From Allocoleopsis franciscana PCC 7113 (GTDB taxonomy: Bacteria > Cyanobacteriota > Cyanobacteriia > Cyanobacteriales > Coleofasciculaceae), in assembly GCF_000317515.1 (NCBI RefSeq), contig NC_019738.1, positions 4,924,001 to 4,988,000 of the forward strand: a stretch of 64,000 nucleotides of DNA, given 5' to 3'. A program made the position numbers and the translations under genes. Shown one piece after another: positions 7,538-17,438 of the stretch. The notes below the pieces were generated by a model. The model did not search any database and had not been told where the DNA came from. It saw nothing but the letters and a program-made list of their open reading frames with translations. Position 1 is the stretch's first letter, and every line of letters starts with the position of its first letter.

Positions 7538-8542
7538 TTAGAACTGTCGCAAAAACCGCAAGTCGCTGTTATACAATCGGCGAATATCATCAATTTGATG
7601 CAGTACCATAGCAAAGCGTTCTGCGCCAAAACCAGCGGCAAAACCCGTGTAAATCTCAGGGTCGTAGCCGACGGCTTTGAGGACGTTAGGGTCAACCATG
7701 CCACAACCCCCCATCTCTAACCATTTCCCTCTCCATTTCACATCTACTTCTGCCGAAGGTTCAGTAAAAGGGAAATAACTGGCGCGGAAGCGTAATTCTA
7801 TCTCCTCGCCAAACAAATCTTGGAAGAATTCTTTGAGAGTTCCTTTCAAATCCGTAAAGGTTATCCCTTCATCTACGGCTAAAATTTCTATCTGATGAAA
7901 CACAGCCGAATGGGTGGCATCCACCGTATCCCGACGATAAACTCGACCGGGTGCAATAATTCGGATCGGGGGTTCATTGGCTTCCATGTAGCGAATCTGC
8001 ACGGAAGAGGTATGAGTGCGTAGCAAGTTACCATCCGGCAGGTAAAACGTATCCTGCATATCCCTAGCTGGATGATCAGGGGGAGTATTGAGTGCCTCAA
8101 AGTTATAGTAATCCGTCTCCATTTCCAGACCGGCGGCGACAGTATAACCTAATCCCACAAAGATATCCAACACCCGATCAATCGTGCTATTGAGGGGGTG
8201 AATTCGACCTTGAGGGCGATAAACCCCTGGCATCGTCACATCAAGGGTTTCGGCTTCCAATTGTGCTTGGATTTGGGCGGCTTGTAATTCAGTGCGCTTC
8301 TTTTCTAAGCCCTCTTGCAGGGCTTCTTTCACAACATTGGCAAAAGCACCAATGCGACGTTTGTCTTCTGGTGCTAGCTTGCCCATACCCCCCAAAACCT
8401 GAGACAGTTGCGCTTTCTTGCCCAGGTAACTGATGCGTAATTGTTCTAATTGTTCTAGGGTATCAGTAGCAGTGATCTTGGAAAGTGCTTCTTCTTTGAT
8501 GGCGGCTAATTGAGTCTCAAGCTCGTCAGGCGAAATGGTCAT
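7538..8542 (-). CDS. pheS: Phenylalanine-tRNA ligase alpha subunit
   Basis: This 334-residue class II synthetase subunit, in alpha2-beta2 complex with PheT, charges tRNA-Phe with phenylalanine. The N-terminal coiled coil (about 1-90) binds tRNA. The catalytic part shows [19 protein letters not shown], the motif 2 region [10 protein letters not shown] and [15 protein letters not shown], and the motif 3 region [20 protein letters not shown]. Length is normal for the bacterial enzyme. pheT is not in the window, which is usual in cyanobacteria. It is convergent with comB and divergent from surE. Confidence 0.95.
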   Translation of the reverse strand: MTISPDELETQLAAIKEEALSKITATDTLEQLEQLRISYLGKKAQLSQVLGGMGKLAPEDKRRIGAFANVVKEALQEGLEKKRTELQAAQIQAQLEAETLDVTMPGVYRPQGRIHPLNSTIDRVLDIFVGLGYTVAAGLEMETDYYNFEALNTPPDHPARDMQDTFYLPDGNLLRTHTSSVQIRYMEANEPPIRIIAPGRVYRRDTVDATHSAVFHQIEILAVDEGITFTDLKGTLKEFFQDLFGEEIELRFRASYFPFTEPSAEVDVKWRGKWLEMGGCGMVDPNVLKAVGYDPEIYTGFAAGFGAERFAMVLHQIDDIRRLYNSDLRFLRQF

Positions 8543-8751
8543 GCTAGGTCGTGAAGAAAGTTACCGAAGCTAATTACCTTTACCAGTGTACCTATCTGAG
8601 CTGTCATTCTTTTAGCGGTATTGCCAAAGGCTGAGTTGAGGAGGAGCTATGGGTTGTTTAACTGTCGCGATCGCTAAAAGCCGTCTTGCAACCCAAGCCT
8701 CAAGATAGAATCAAACAACGACTTTCATCTTTGCGGCGACATTACATTTTC

Positions 8752-9558
8752 ATGAAATTGCTCATCAGCAACGACGACGGGATTTTCGCACTGGGTATTC
8801 GTACCCTCGCCGATACGCTTGCCCAAGCAGGCCATCATGTTACGGTTGTTTGTCCGGATCGAGAGCGATCGGCGACAGGTCATGGTCTTACTCTACACGA
8901 CCCGATTCGTGCTGAAAAAGTTGAGTCAATCTTTCACCCATCGATCAAAGCCTGGGCATGTTCAGGAACGCCGTCAGACTGCGTAAAGCTGGCGTTGGGG
9001 GCATTAATTGACGGCCCACCGGATTTTGTCCTTTCTGGCATCAATCACGGTTCTAACCTGGGTACAGATGTCCTTTACTCTGGCACTGTCTCAGCGGCGA
9101 TGGAAGGCGTGATCGAAGGCATTCCCAGTATTGCTTTCAGTCTGGCTAGTCATACCTCCCAGGAATTTCAATCTGCCGCACTGTTTGCCAAGCAGCTCAT
9201 TCACCAATTCTCCAAGCAGCCTCTACCTGAAGTGATGCTGCTGAATGTGAATGTCCCCCCCCTCAAGCCAGAAGAAATCGCCGGAGTCACCATCACCCGT
9301 CAAGGTATTCGCCGCTATTTTGATACCTTCGAGAAACGGGTTGATCCACGGGGCAAAACCTATTACTGGTTAGCCGGTGAAGTTCTCGAAGATGTCGAAC
9401 AACCGGCCCATCTCCATCTCCCCGAACATGTGCCTACCGATGTCCAGGCCATTCGTGATAAATACATCACTGTGACACCGTTGCAATATAACCTCACTGA
9501 TGTAGTTGGAGTATCTAGTTTACAGAAGTTGGAGCTGAGGACTGAGGACTGGGGATAA
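8752..9558 (+). CDS. surE: 5'/3'-nucleotidase SurE
   Basis: SurE hydrolyses nucleoside monophosphates with a divalent metal. The family starts with the metal-binding motif seen here, [10 protein letters not shown], so the start is ATG 8752 and not the in-frame TTG 66 bases earlier. [12 protein letters not shown] and [24 protein letters not shown] are the other signature segments. Length is 268 residues. The C-terminus ([10 protein letters not shown]) is encoded by a heptameric tandem repeat (copies of GGACTGA around 9537-9553), which has probably replaced or extended the original tail. Confidence 0.93.
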   Translation: MKLLISNDDGIFALGIRTLADTLAQAGHHVTVVCPDRERSATGHGLTLHDPIRAEKVESIFHPSIKAWACSGTPSDCVKLALGALIDGPPDFVLSGINHGSNLGTDVLYSGTVSAAMEGVIEGIPSIAFSLASHTSQEFQSAALFAKQLIHQFSKQPLPEVMLLNVNVPPLKPEEIAGVTITRQGIRRYFDTFEKRVDPRGKTYYWLAGEVLEDVEQPAHLHLPEHVPTDVQAIRDKYITVTPLQYNLTDVVGVSSLQKLELRTEDWG

Positions 9559-9577
9559 GTTCCCAGTTCGCCCCAAA

Positions 9578-10183
9578 TCAACCACCGCCCCGGTAGTAAA
9601 GCTCCAGAAACCGGAAAAACTTCTCACACAGATCCGCGTCTCTGGCTCCTACCTCCATCTCTTTGGTAATTTCCTCAACAGCCTGCATCCAGTAAGGGCG
9701 ATCGCTCGCAGAGGTATTGCTGGTACGATGAAGCCGCTTACTGATAATCGCATCCGCGATGTTGACTAGTTGGAAAACCTGAACAATATAAGGAATTTCA
9801 TTGCCCTGCAACCCATCGGGATAGCCTGTACCATTGAGTCGCTCTTGATGAGAGCGAACTAAAGGGGCGAACTCCCTGAGAACGGGAAGCTGATTACAGA
9901 TCAGCTCGGACACTTCTGGGTACTCGCGAATTTTTGCCCACTCCTGCTCGTTCAGAGAACTGGGTTTGAGCAGAATCGAGTCAGGAATACCAATTTTCCC
10001 CAGACCGTGGCAGTAACTCAAGAAAATGAGCTGGCGGATTTGTTCTTGATCCAATTTCAGCCAGCGTGCCAAATTTAGGCACATGGTTCTTAGACGATAG
10101 CATCGTAAGCCAACTGCAAGGTTTCGAGCCAGCTGGATTTGCTCTAAAAAACTTAAAATCTCAGCGTCGCCAGAACGAAGCAT
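9578..10183 (-). CDS. Degenerate HD-GYP domain protein
   Basis: HD-GYP proteins normally degrade cyclic di-GMP with a bimetal site. This 201-residue protein keeps the scaffold (GLGKIGIPDSILLKP, then LNGTGYPDGLQGNEIP) but has lost key ligands. HD is H59-G60, the second-metal HP is replaced by YP in REYPEVSE, the HHE triad reads SHQE, and the late Asp of VxD reads VN. The GYP loop is intact. It is therefore likely a non-catalytic binder or protein-interaction domain. It stands alone without a receiver domain. Start ATG 10183 is preferred over the adjacent TTG. Confidence 0.8.
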   Translation of the reverse strand: MLRSGDAEILSFLEQIQLARNLAVGLRCYRLRTMCLNLARWLKLDQEQIRQLIFLSYCHGLGKIGIPDSILLKPSSLNEQEWAKIREYPEVSELICNQLPVLREFAPLVRSHQERLNGTGYPDGLQGNEIPYIVQVFQLVNIADAIISKRLHRTSNTSASDRPYWMQAVEEITKEMEVGARDADLCEKFFRFLELYYRGGG

Positions 10184-10280
10184 CAAACTGTAAAGTTAGT
10201 CTTGTTTTAGATTTGCCCGATTGATTAATCGTGGCGGTACGATGAGTAATGCGCCTTTCCCAATCCAAAGCACATTTTGA

Positions 10281-10409
10281 TCACTGACCCCTGAAATAAT
10301 CTCTGATCGGGGCAAGGTAATTTATGGTATCACCATCCCCCAAAGATTTTTCTTGTTCGTCATCTGGGCAAAAACGAAAAAACTGACCTTGTGGCAACAG
10401 TTGTGCCAT
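10281..10409 (-). CDS. Possible small protein, 42 aa
   Basis: A leftward frame starts at ATG 10409 with MAQLLPQGQFFRFCPDDEQE and ends at TGA 10281. It is open about 10 codons further upstream. The composition is protein-like (acidic, aromatic) but I recognise no family and see no clear ribosome site. It sits alone in the gap between hflX and the HD-GYP-like gene. It could be real, a gene remnant, or chance. Confidence 0.25.
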   Translation of the reverse strand: MAQLLPQGQFFRFCPDDEQEKSLGDGDTINYLAPIRDYFRGQ

Positions 10410-10504
10410 TGTCAGCTCTACGAGGTGCGGACGACCCTAACAGTTCATTCTACACTCTCACGAAGGCAAAATATCTCTTTTGAGTGAGGGCTGGAAGGAT
10501 TTTA

Positions 10505-12331
10505 CTAAGGATTGAGGGCGTAATGAACTAACTGAGCTAATTTTTGACGCAGTGTTTCCAGCCCAAACCGCTCACTGGCAGAGACGAATACGCCTTGAGG
10601 AAATTCCTCTTGAGCCAGCGTCAAGGTTTCACTATCTACCCGGTCAATTTTATTAAACGCTACCAAAATAGGTCCTGCTGTCACAGGCATTTCCGACAAA
10701 ATGGTCATGACAGAGCGAATGTGACTTTGCCACGCCGGATGAGATAAATCCACCAAATGAAGCAGCGCGTCAGCTTCTGTGACTTCTTCTAAAGTGGCCC
10801 GGAAGGAATCCACCAAAGGGGGAGGGAGTTCGTGGATAAATCCTACAGTATCAGTGAGCAGAATTTCCATCGGTTCCCCGGTTACGGCATTGGGAATGGG
10901 TAAGCGTCGTGTGGTGGGGTCAAGGGTGGCAAACAACTGGTCAGCCGTGTAAACCTCAGCATTAGTGAGTGTATTCAACAGGGTAGATTTTCCAGCATTG
11001 GTATAACCGACGACTGCAACCGTTGGAACTTCCTGTCGTTGACGCCGCTGCCGCAAGCGGGAACGATGGGCTTGTAACTGATTGACTTCCTGTTGGAGTC
11101 GGTTGATGCGACGCTGAATGGATCGGCGTTCTGTTTCCAGTTTGGTTTCACCGGGGCCTCGTGTGCCGATACCACCCCCTAACCGTGACATCGCCTGACC
11201 GCGTCCTGTGAGACGGGGTAGCATGTATTCAAGCTGAGCCAGTTCTACCTGCAATTTTCCAGCGCGGGATTGGGCGCGTTGGGCGAAGATATCTAAAATA
11301 ACTTCAGTACGGTCTACGACCCGGACACCCGTTTCCAATTCTAGGTTGCGGACTTGAGCCGGTGAGAGGTCCCGGTCAAACACGACGAGATTGGCTCCTA
11401 GAGTTTGGACGGTGAGGGCAATTTCCTGAACTTTACCAGCTCCAACCACGGTTTGAGGGTGAGGACGCGATCGCTTCTGCCGCATCGTCTGTAATACCTC
11501 TCCCCCTGCCGTTTCCACCAACCGGGCGATTTCTGCCAAGCCATCCTCAAATCGCTCTTTCGTCGTCTCGTCCGTCATCAGCCCAATAATCAGCACTCGG
11601 TCTTGATCGACATCAACCTGTTGGGCAACAAATTCTCGACGGAACTCAGATTCTAGCCCTTCGACCAACTCCAGGAAATCCTGTTGGGTTAGTATATCCA
11701 AGCTTAGGGGTGGCGACACACTCCAGCTCCGTTCAACGCCAGTTGCTAGAGGGCGGTCATCTGGATTTTGCACTCCTTGCTCGATCAGAGGAAGCAAGTG
11801 AGCTAAGTAAGTCTCTTTGACATAACCTGTGGCACCCCCTCCCCGCCGCTCAAATCCTGATTCTGTAACTGTCAGTACCACTAAAGCATCGAGTCGTTGA
11901 ATGACCATGGCGGTTAAGGCCGCTTCTTTGGGGGTTTCTGACTTGAGCTGAGTGGCAAGACAGCGAATCCCGGACAGTCGTTCTGCACCGTAGCGGGGCA
12001 ATTCCAGTGGAGGGATTTTGGTCTGAGAGGGAGTACCAACTCCCACGCGAATGACTTGTCCCCGCCGATTGATATAGGTACAGACGGGTTGTTTGATGTC
12101 TGTGCTGATGGCAGCCAGTCGTTGGGCAAACTCTGGCGTTGTCAAGCGATCGCTCGGAAAGCGCTGCTGATACAGCCGTTGGAGCTGCTTGAGTTGGCTG
12201 GACTTTAACCCCTGAAGATTGCCGTAGATAGTCTCGATAGGCGTTTCTGACCAGTCCCCTGGCCCCTGAATCCATCGATTTCTATTGTACAGAAACACTC
12301 CGACACCGCATCTATACCTAGATGAGGGCAA
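10505..12331 (-). CDS. hflX: GTPase HflX (ribosome-splitting)
   Basis: HflX binds the large ribosomal subunit and splits stalled ribosomes in a GTP-dependent way. Residues 240-420 hold the HflX domain (VVGAGKVQEI, GGGIGTRGPGETKLETERR). The G domain follows: P-loop GYTNAGKST, DTVGFI (G3), NKID (G4), SAS (G5). About 215 N-terminal residues with INRRGQVIRVGVGTP and LPRYGAERLSGIRC are characteristic of cyanobacterial HflX. The start is unsettled. The frame opens at TTG 12331, and homologues usually begin close to the ETIYGNLQGL segment some 30 codons later, where no ATG, GTG or TTG is present; a GTG lies 11 codons in. Confidence 0.92.
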   Translation of the reverse strand: MPSSRYRCGVGVFLYNRNRWIQGPGDWSETPIETIYGNLQGLKSSQLKQLQRLYQQRFPSDRLTTPEFAQRLAAISTDIKQPVCTYINRRGQVIRVGVGTPSQTKIPPLELPRYGAERLSGIRCLATQLKSETPKEAALTAMVIQRLDALVVLTVTESGFERRGGGATGYVKETYLAHLLPLIEQGVQNPDDRPLATGVERSWSVSPPLSLDILTQQDFLELVEGLESEFRREFVAQQVDVDQDRVLIIGLMTDETTKERFEDGLAEIARLVETAGGEVLQTMRQKRSRPHPQTVVGAGKVQEIALTVQTLGANLVVFDRDLSPAQVRNLELETGVRVVDRTEVILDIFAQRAQSRAGKLQVELAQLEYMLPRLTGRGQAMSRLGGGIGTRGPGETKLETERRSIQRRINRLQQEVNQLQAHRSRLRQRRQRQEVPTVAVVGYTNAGKSTLLNTLTNAEVYTADQLFATLDPTTRRLPIPNAVTGEPMEILLTDTVGFIHELPPPLVDSFRATLEEVTEADALLHLVDLSHPAWQSHIRSVMTILSEMPVTAGPILVAFNKIDRVDSETLTLAQEEFPQGVFVSASERFGLETLRQKLAQLVHYALNP

Positions 12332-12662
12332 TACCGAGAAAAATGTTTACTCCTATACGTTCTATCGCTTTCCGGAAGCTTTTATTAAATTTAATGAAAA
12401 AGTTGTATCTTAGGACACATTTTTAATTAAATTAATATTAAGAGGATTATTATTCAACTCATTTCATTGCCATATAGCCCTTCTCGATTGGATGAGGTGC
12501 AGGCGTAGGGGTGCACAGCTTTATGTCCCTGCCATTGTGTCTATCACACCATTTGAGAACGGCTATAATTCCTTTTTAAGAGGAATCTCTTACATTTATA
12601 GAGAGCAAGCTCAAAATCAAGTCGCTACTTGTCGGCCTGAGACCTTTGTTCAAAGGGTGCCT
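12332..12662. other. AT-rich gap upstream of hflX
   Basis: The first 130 bases (12340-12470) are very AT-rich with runs of TTAAT/TTAAAT and probably hold the divergent promoters of hflX and the following rightward gene. I see no RNA gene or recognisable element. Confidence 0.35.
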
Positions 12663-12983
12663 ATGGACTTTAAAAAAGTCTCAAGTCTATCGTCAAGAAA
12701 ACCAAACTATATAAAGGGTATTAAGTCGATGTTTATGATCGACGCAGCAAGCTACCAAGAATTATCGCTAATTCTGACGGCACTTTACGTTACTAAAGCG
12801 CTCCAATGTTTCGCTAGCTGGTTTAAACGTTTTAGGCAAGATACTAGCTTGTCGGAGTCAGACAAACGCTTGTGTTTAAAAGTCTTGGCACTAGCAACGC
12901 TTTTCTGGCCGATTGTGCTGCCGCTTTCGGCACTGGAAAAGCGACTTTGTGCTTCTCCCTATGAAGGTGCATTTCGGCATTAG
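12663..12983 (+). CDS. Hypothetical small membrane-associated protein, 106 aa
   Basis: The frame is open from 12492, but the N-terminal part is not protein-like. I place the start at ATG 12663 (MDFKKVSSL), which has AAAGGG upstream; ATG 12729 or 12735 are alternatives. Near the C-terminus, LKVLALATLFWPIVLPLSALEKR reads as one membrane-spanning helix followed by a basic/acidic tail. I recall similar short proteins in cyanobacteria but cannot name a family. It is alone between hflX (divergent) and the ABC-F gene (convergent). Confidence 0.55.
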   Translation: MDFKKVSSLSSRKPNYIKGIKSMFMIDAASYQELSLILTALYVTKALQCFASWFKRFRQDTSLSESDKRLCLKVLALATLFWPIVLPLSALEKRLCASPYEGAFRH

Positions 12984-13135
12984 TTCTGTAGTTAAACACA
13001 GTAAGACTAACACTAAAACTCTCTGTATCTAAGCCTAAAATCTCTTGGATAAACTCAAAACATGATTAGGGGGTATCTTCACGTTGTGAGACGGAAGCAT
13101 TACCCCCTATGTTAAGGACTTGACTCCACCCAACC

Positions 13136-14833
13136 TTAGCGGCGTTTGGTGTCAGCTTTCTTAGCGGCTTTTGCGGCTTTCTTCGCCGCTTTTTCGGCGG
13201 CGATCGCAGCTAGTTTAGCTTGCTGTTTTTCTTCTGCAATTTTATCTAAATAATAGTGGTAATCTCCCAAATAGGGGCGAAATTCACCCTCTCTAATTTC
13301 CACAATTTTGGTGGCAACTTGAGAAATAAAATAACGGTCGTGGGAGACAATCAGTACCGTACCATCATAATTTTGGATCGCTTCTTCCAGCATTTCTTTG
13401 GCAGGAATATCCAGGTGATTGGTCGGCTCATCCAACATCAGTAAATTAGCCGGACGTAAAAGCATTTTCGCCAAGGCAAGACGCGCTTTTTCACCCCCAC
13501 TTAGGGATTCAACTTTTTTAAACACCGTCTCACCACTAAACAAAAACCGTCCTAATAAAGTACGAACTTCCTCATTTTTCCAATCCGGCACCTCATCATG
13601 GATAGTTTGCATGACGGTTTTGTTTAAATCCAAAGCTTCGGCTTGATTTTGCTCGAAGTAACCTGGAAGGACATTATGTTTACCCAATTCCACCGTCCCT
13701 TCTGTGGGTTGTTCCATGCCCATAATTAAATGGAGCAGGGTCGATTTACCCGCACCATTAGGACCGAGAAACGCCACGCGATCGCCTCTTTCAATCAGCA
13801 AATCAGCTCCTAAAAACAGAATTTTGTCATCATAGGCATGAACTAAGTCTTTGATTTTCACCACCTCCAAACCACTCCGAGGTGCCGGGGGAAAGCGGAA
13901 GTGCAGGGTTTTTAAGCTATTGGTTGGCGCTTCAATCCGCTCAATTTTGTCTAATTGTTTCTCGCGGCTTTTCGCCTGAGTGCTGCGGGTGGCGCTAGCG
14001 CGGAACCGATCCACAAAAACTTGCTGCTTTTCCAGTTCCTTTTGCTGACGCTCATAAGCACTGAGTTGAGCTTCCTGCATCTCAGCTTTTTGTTGCAGAT
14101 AAGCGGAGTAGTTACCCAAGTAAGTCGTCGAGACACCGCGTTCCGTTTCGACAATTTGGGTACACAGGCGATCCAAAAATTCTCGGTCATGGGAAACAAT
14201 AACCATCGGGGTTTTTAGACCCTTAAGATAAGTTTCCAGCCATTCAATCGTTTCTAAATCTAAGTGGTTTGTTGGCTCGTCTAACAGCAAGAGGTCAGGT
14301 TTTTGCAGCAAGATTTTGCCCAAACTCATCCGCATCTGCCAACCCCCACTAAAGGCACTCACGAGGCGATCGCCATCTTCCGGCTCAAATCCCATTTCTG
14401 GCAATATCTTCTCAATTTGAGCCTCTAATCCATAGCCATCTAAGGCTTCAAAGTGGCGCTGGAGTTTGTCTAGTTTGTGGATAAGCCGATCCAGTTCCTC
14501 TGGGTTCGCCGTTTCCATCTCTCGCGGCATTTGTACCATCGCCTGATGTACAGCGTTCGCTTCCTTAAATACTGTCCAAAATTCTTCGCGAACGGTGCGC
14601 GTCGGATCGACTTCAAACTCTTGAGTGAGGTAGGCAATGTGTAAGCTAGCGGGACGGATAATTTCTCCCGCCGTGGGTTCCATCTCCCCAGCAATAATTT
14701 TCAGTTGGGTGGATTTGCCTGCGCCGTTGACACCAACAAGTCCAATGCGATCGCCTACTTTGACTTCCCAGTTGACATCCTTGAGGACTTCGCCTGTAGG
14801 GTAAATTTTACTAATATGTTCGAGTCGCAGCAT
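13136..14833 (-). CDS. ABC-F family ATPase
   Basis: This is a soluble tandem ATPase of 565 residues. The first domain has Walker A GVNGAGKST, signature SGGWQMRMSLGK and Walker B LLLLDEPTNHLD. The second has GPNGAGKST, SGGEKARLALAK and LLMLDEPTNHLD. Between them lies a long charged helical linker (about 240-310), as in ABC-F proteins that act in the ribosomal E site. The C-terminus is an Ala/Lys-rich basic tail. No membrane segments are present, so it is not a transporter. Start ATG 14833 has GGAG 9 bases before it and gives MLRLEHISKIYPTGEVL; an in-frame start 7 codons upstream is less likely. Uup and EttA are the closest named relatives; the subgroup is not decided. Confidence 0.92.
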   Translation of the reverse strand: MLRLEHISKIYPTGEVLKDVNWEVKVGDRIGLVGVNGAGKSTQLKIIAGEMEPTAGEIIRPASLHIAYLTQEFEVDPTRTVREEFWTVFKEANAVHQAMVQMPREMETANPEELDRLIHKLDKLQRHFEALDGYGLEAQIEKILPEMGFEPEDGDRLVSAFSGGWQMRMSLGKILLQKPDLLLLDEPTNHLDLETIEWLETYLKGLKTPMVIVSHDREFLDRLCTQIVETERGVSTTYLGNYSAYLQQKAEMQEAQLSAYERQQKELEKQQVFVDRFRASATRSTQAKSREKQLDKIERIEAPTNSLKTLHFRFPPAPRSGLEVVKIKDLVHAYDDKILFLGADLLIERGDRVAFLGPNGAGKSTLLHLIMGMEQPTEGTVELGKHNVLPGYFEQNQAEALDLNKTVMQTIHDEVPDWKNEEVRTLLGRFLFSGETVFKKVESLSGGEKARLALAKMLLRPANLLMLDEPTNHLDIPAKEMLEEAIQNYDGTVLIVSHDRYFISQVATKIVEIREGEFRPYLGDYHYYLDKIAEEKQQAKLAAIAAEKAAKKAAKAAKKADTKRR

Positions 14834-14987
14834 TAGGAGTGTCTCCAAGGACAATTTCAGTAGGTTTTGTAATCAGCGACAGACGAGAGTGGAGTCGCCA
14901 ATGGCTGAATATCCCAATTTATCGTAACAAAATTTAACTACCAATTAGGGGCTGGTGATTCCGGAAATTTTAGCCAGAGGGGAGATA

Positions 14988-15689
14988 TCACAAGGATTGG
15001 GTTGTTAACTGGTGACTGGAAAATCCCCCAAAGACGGCAAAGCTGAAATTTTTGTACCAGCAATCCACATCTTGGAAACCTGCCGCTTCCAGCCAACCCA
15101 ATTGTGCCTCAAGGGTTGCCATGCGATCGTATTCCATGCGTTTTTGGGCGGCTTTGAGTTCCTCGTCTGAAATACCGAGGGTACGGACTGAATCCAGCCA
15201 CTGTTGTCGATAGCGCTTCTCTAAGGGGGGTGTCTTTCCCAAGACTTGGTCGGCATTGATGAACATACCCCCAGGCTTCAGCGCTTGGTAAATCCGCTGA
15301 TAAAGACGCTTTTTATCCAAGTCGGACAGGTGATGGATGGATAAACCAGAAATCACAAGGTTATATGGGCTGTCCCAATCACTTTCGACATAATCAGCTA
15401 TCAGGATTTTTGGGGACTTGCCCATCTTGCTAAATCGGCTCTTCGCTTTTTCTAACATCTCAGGGGCTAAGTCGAGCAGCGTGAACTCGGCATTCGGGAA
15501 GAGCGACTGAACCATACCTGAATACAGTCCGGTTCCTGCGCCCAAATCAAGTATCTTTAGGGCTGCACTGCGTTCAAAAGGGATAATTTCAACCGCTGTT
15601 CTGTAGAAGTCATCAAAGCACGGAATCAGGATGCGCCGTAATCGATCATAATCAGCGGCGGCGGCATTAAACGCTTGTTGAATGTTCAC
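14988..15689 (-). CDS. Class I SAM-dependent methyltransferase
   Basis: The SAM-binding core is clear: motif I ILDLGAGTGLYSG, acidic end of strand 2 FTLLDLAPEML, and LVISGLSIHHL with LKPGGMFINADQVLG as later motifs. The substrate is unknown; this subfamily often acts on small molecules. The frame runs into the phzF-like gene, where a TTG at 15716 would give a TTGA overlap. I prefer GTG 15689 (VNIQQAFNAAAADYD), which follows GGAG by about 10 bases and matches the usual family start. It is cotranscribed with and downstream of the PhzF gene. Confidence 0.85.
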   Translation of the reverse strand: MNIQQAFNAAAADYDRLRRILIPCFDDFYRTAVEIIPFERSAALKILDLGAGTGLYSGMVQSLFPNAEFTLLDLAPEMLEKAKSRFSKMGKSPKILIADYVESDWDSPYNLVISGLSIHHLSDLDKKRLYQRIYQALKPGGMFINADQVLGKTPPLEKRYRQQWLDSVRTLGISDEELKAAQKRMEYDRMATLEAQLGWLEAAGFQDVDCWYKNFSFAVFGGFSSHQLTTQSL

Positions 15690-15712
15690 GTTAGCTGTTC
15701 TCCATTCCCCGA

Positions 15713-16513
15713 TCAAGTGGCGATTAATTCGCCTCGCAGTACGGTAACCGCTTGTCCGGCGAGAAAAACGCGATCGCTTCCGGTATAGCGGACTTTCACC
15801 ACCCCACCCCGACTGGATGCCTGATAAGCTAAGAATTCATCCTTACCAAGGCGATCGCGCCAGAAGGGAGCAAGGCAGCAATGAGCCGCTCCCGTTACTG
15901 GGTCTTCATCAATGCCTACGCCAGGTGCAAAGAAGCGAGAAATAAAATCATAATCCGAATCCTGGCTAGCTAAGCTGGTGACAATAACTCTGCCATGGTG
16001 CAAGGTTTTGAGTAGCTGGAAATTGGGTTGCATTTGCCGCACCCATTCTTCAGACTCCACTTCTACCAAGTAATCTAAAGCCGTTTGAAAGACCGATTTG
16101 ATCGGTACACCCAAGGCTTGAGCGAGTTCGGGAGAGGGGATTGTTTCTTGTGAGCGATTTGCCGGAAAATCCAACTCAATCCAATCTCCTTGGCGCTTGG
16201 CAATGAGCAAGCCACTTTTGGTATAAAAACGAGCCACTGCCTCCGACGGTAAATGTCCTTCTGACCAAAGGACATGAGCACTGGCTAGGGTAGCATGACC
16301 ACAAAGCGGGACTTCTACTGTCGGGGTAAACCAACGTAAATTGAAGCCATCATCCTGCCTGACGAGAAAAGCCGTCTCTGATAAATTCATCTCCCTGGCT
16401 ACGTTTTGCATCCAACCTTCATCCTGGGAAGCAGGCAAAACACAAACCGCCGCAGGGTTTCCGGCGAAGGGTGTATCGGTGAAAGCATCGACCTGAATGA
16501 TGGTTTGTCTCAT
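15713..16513 (-). CDS. PhzF family isomerase/epimerase-like protein
   Basis: This 266-residue protein has the PhzF/DapF two-lobe fold. It starts MRQTIIQVDAFTDTPFAGNPAAVCVL with the catalytic acid region at NLSETAF, and carries LCGHATLASAHVL and GVGIDEDPVTGAAHCCLAPF. PhzF isomerises a dihydroxyanthranilate precursor in phenazine synthesis, but most members outside phenazine clusters have unknown substrates. No phenazine genes are present. It directly precedes the methyltransferase and probably shares its mRNA. Confidence 0.9.
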   Translation of the reverse strand: MRQTIIQVDAFTDTPFAGNPAAVCVLPASQDEGWMQNVAREMNLSETAFLVRQDDGFNLRWFTPTVEVPLCGHATLASAHVLWSEGHLPSEAVARFYTKSGLLIAKRQGDWIELDFPANRSQETIPSPELAQALGVPIKSVFQTALDYLVEVESEEWVRQMQPNFQLLKTLHHGRVIVTSLASQDSDYDFISRFFAPGVGIDEDPVTGAAHCCLAPFWRDRLGKDEFLAYQASSRGGVVKVRYTGSDRVFLAGQAVTVLRGELIAT

Positions 16514-16553
16514 GGGGTTGCTCCGGTAGAGTGCAAGAACGTGATGGAAATCT

Positions 16554-17324
16554 CTACTTCGTTTTCTCCGTTACAGCCTCTTCTTCCATCGGTGTTAGCT
16601 GATCGGCATGATCAGGCTCTCTATCCTGTGCCACCCCTAATTTAGTTAAATTGGGTCTAATCAGTAAACTCACGCCAATCGCCCAAGCAATCGAAACCAT
16701 CCAACCGGCGAGAATATCACTGGGATAGTGAACTCCTAGATAAAGACGTGTCCAGCCAATGGCAAGCACAAATACGCTTCCAATTATCCCAACTGGCAAG
16801 CGCCAACGGCTGTTCCAAGTCAGAATGACCAAAGCCGCTACCAGTGTCATACTCGACATGGCATGACCACTAGGGAATCCATAGTCAAACTCTGGAGCGG
16901 GTGAAGTCCATAGGTGGGGACGTACTCGATGTAATAATACTTTGGCAGTGCGGTTAATGATGATGCTGCCGAAGAGAGTGGTGAGTAAGTAAGTTAGCGA
17001 TCGCCACCGTCGCCGCAGCAATAATACTAGCCCGATCACACTGGCGACGGGAAACACGCCCCAAAATACCCCTAGCTTTGTCAGAATGGTCGCGAAACCA
17101 TCCATTTGGGTTGAGGATGTGCTATGAACCGCCAGCAGAATAGGGACATCCCAAGGAAAGCCGCCTTCATTCTCCCAAACCTCTTCTGCTAGCTCCCCAA
17201 AAACTTGTAAGGGTAAATAGACGCCAATAAATAGAAGGAGCAAAGAGCGCCAATGAGCAAGGAGCAGCTTTTTGCCAAAGCTCAGGAAAGACTCAAGAAA
17301 TGCCCTAAAATCTAGTTCAAACAT
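16554..17324 (-). CDS. PAP2 family membrane phosphatase
   Basis: This integral membrane protein has about five to six helices and the three PAP2 motifs: KVLLHRVRP, PSGHAMSS and TRLYLGVHYPSDILAGW, which include the catalytic His pair. Such enzymes dephosphorylate phosphatidate, undecaprenyl diphosphate or related lipids. A hydrophilic, acidic C-terminal tail of about 40 residues follows the last helix. Start ATG 17324 (MFELDFRAF) is preferred over the TTG two codons upstream. It is a single gene; the exact lipid substrate is not predictable from sequence. Confidence 0.9.
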   Translation of the reverse strand: MFELDFRAFLESFLSFGKKLLLAHWRSLLLLFIGVYLPLQVFGELAEEVWENEGGFPWDVPILLAVHSTSSTQMDGFATILTKLGVFWGVFPVASVIGLVLLLRRRWRSLTYLLTTLFGSIIINRTAKVLLHRVRPHLWTSPAPEFDYGFPSGHAMSSMTLVAALVILTWNSRWRLPVGIIGSVFVLAIGWTRLYLGVHYPSDILAGWMVSIAWAIGVSLLIRPNLTKLGVAQDREPDHADQLTPMEEEAVTEKTK

Positions 17325-17438
17325 TTGCAAAAGCTAAACGAGAGTACAGACGCCTCTTGACAGTTTTTTATAGAGGAGTGACTTGAGCCTCGTAGCTTCC
17401 TGGCAGCAATCGTTGCAGCTCTTCGTCCTGATGGGTAA

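Noticed and set aside
15713..16513. PhzF plus methyltransferase as a phenazine biosynthesis cluster
   Set aside because: No other phz genes are present, and PhzF-like proteins of unknown substrate are common.
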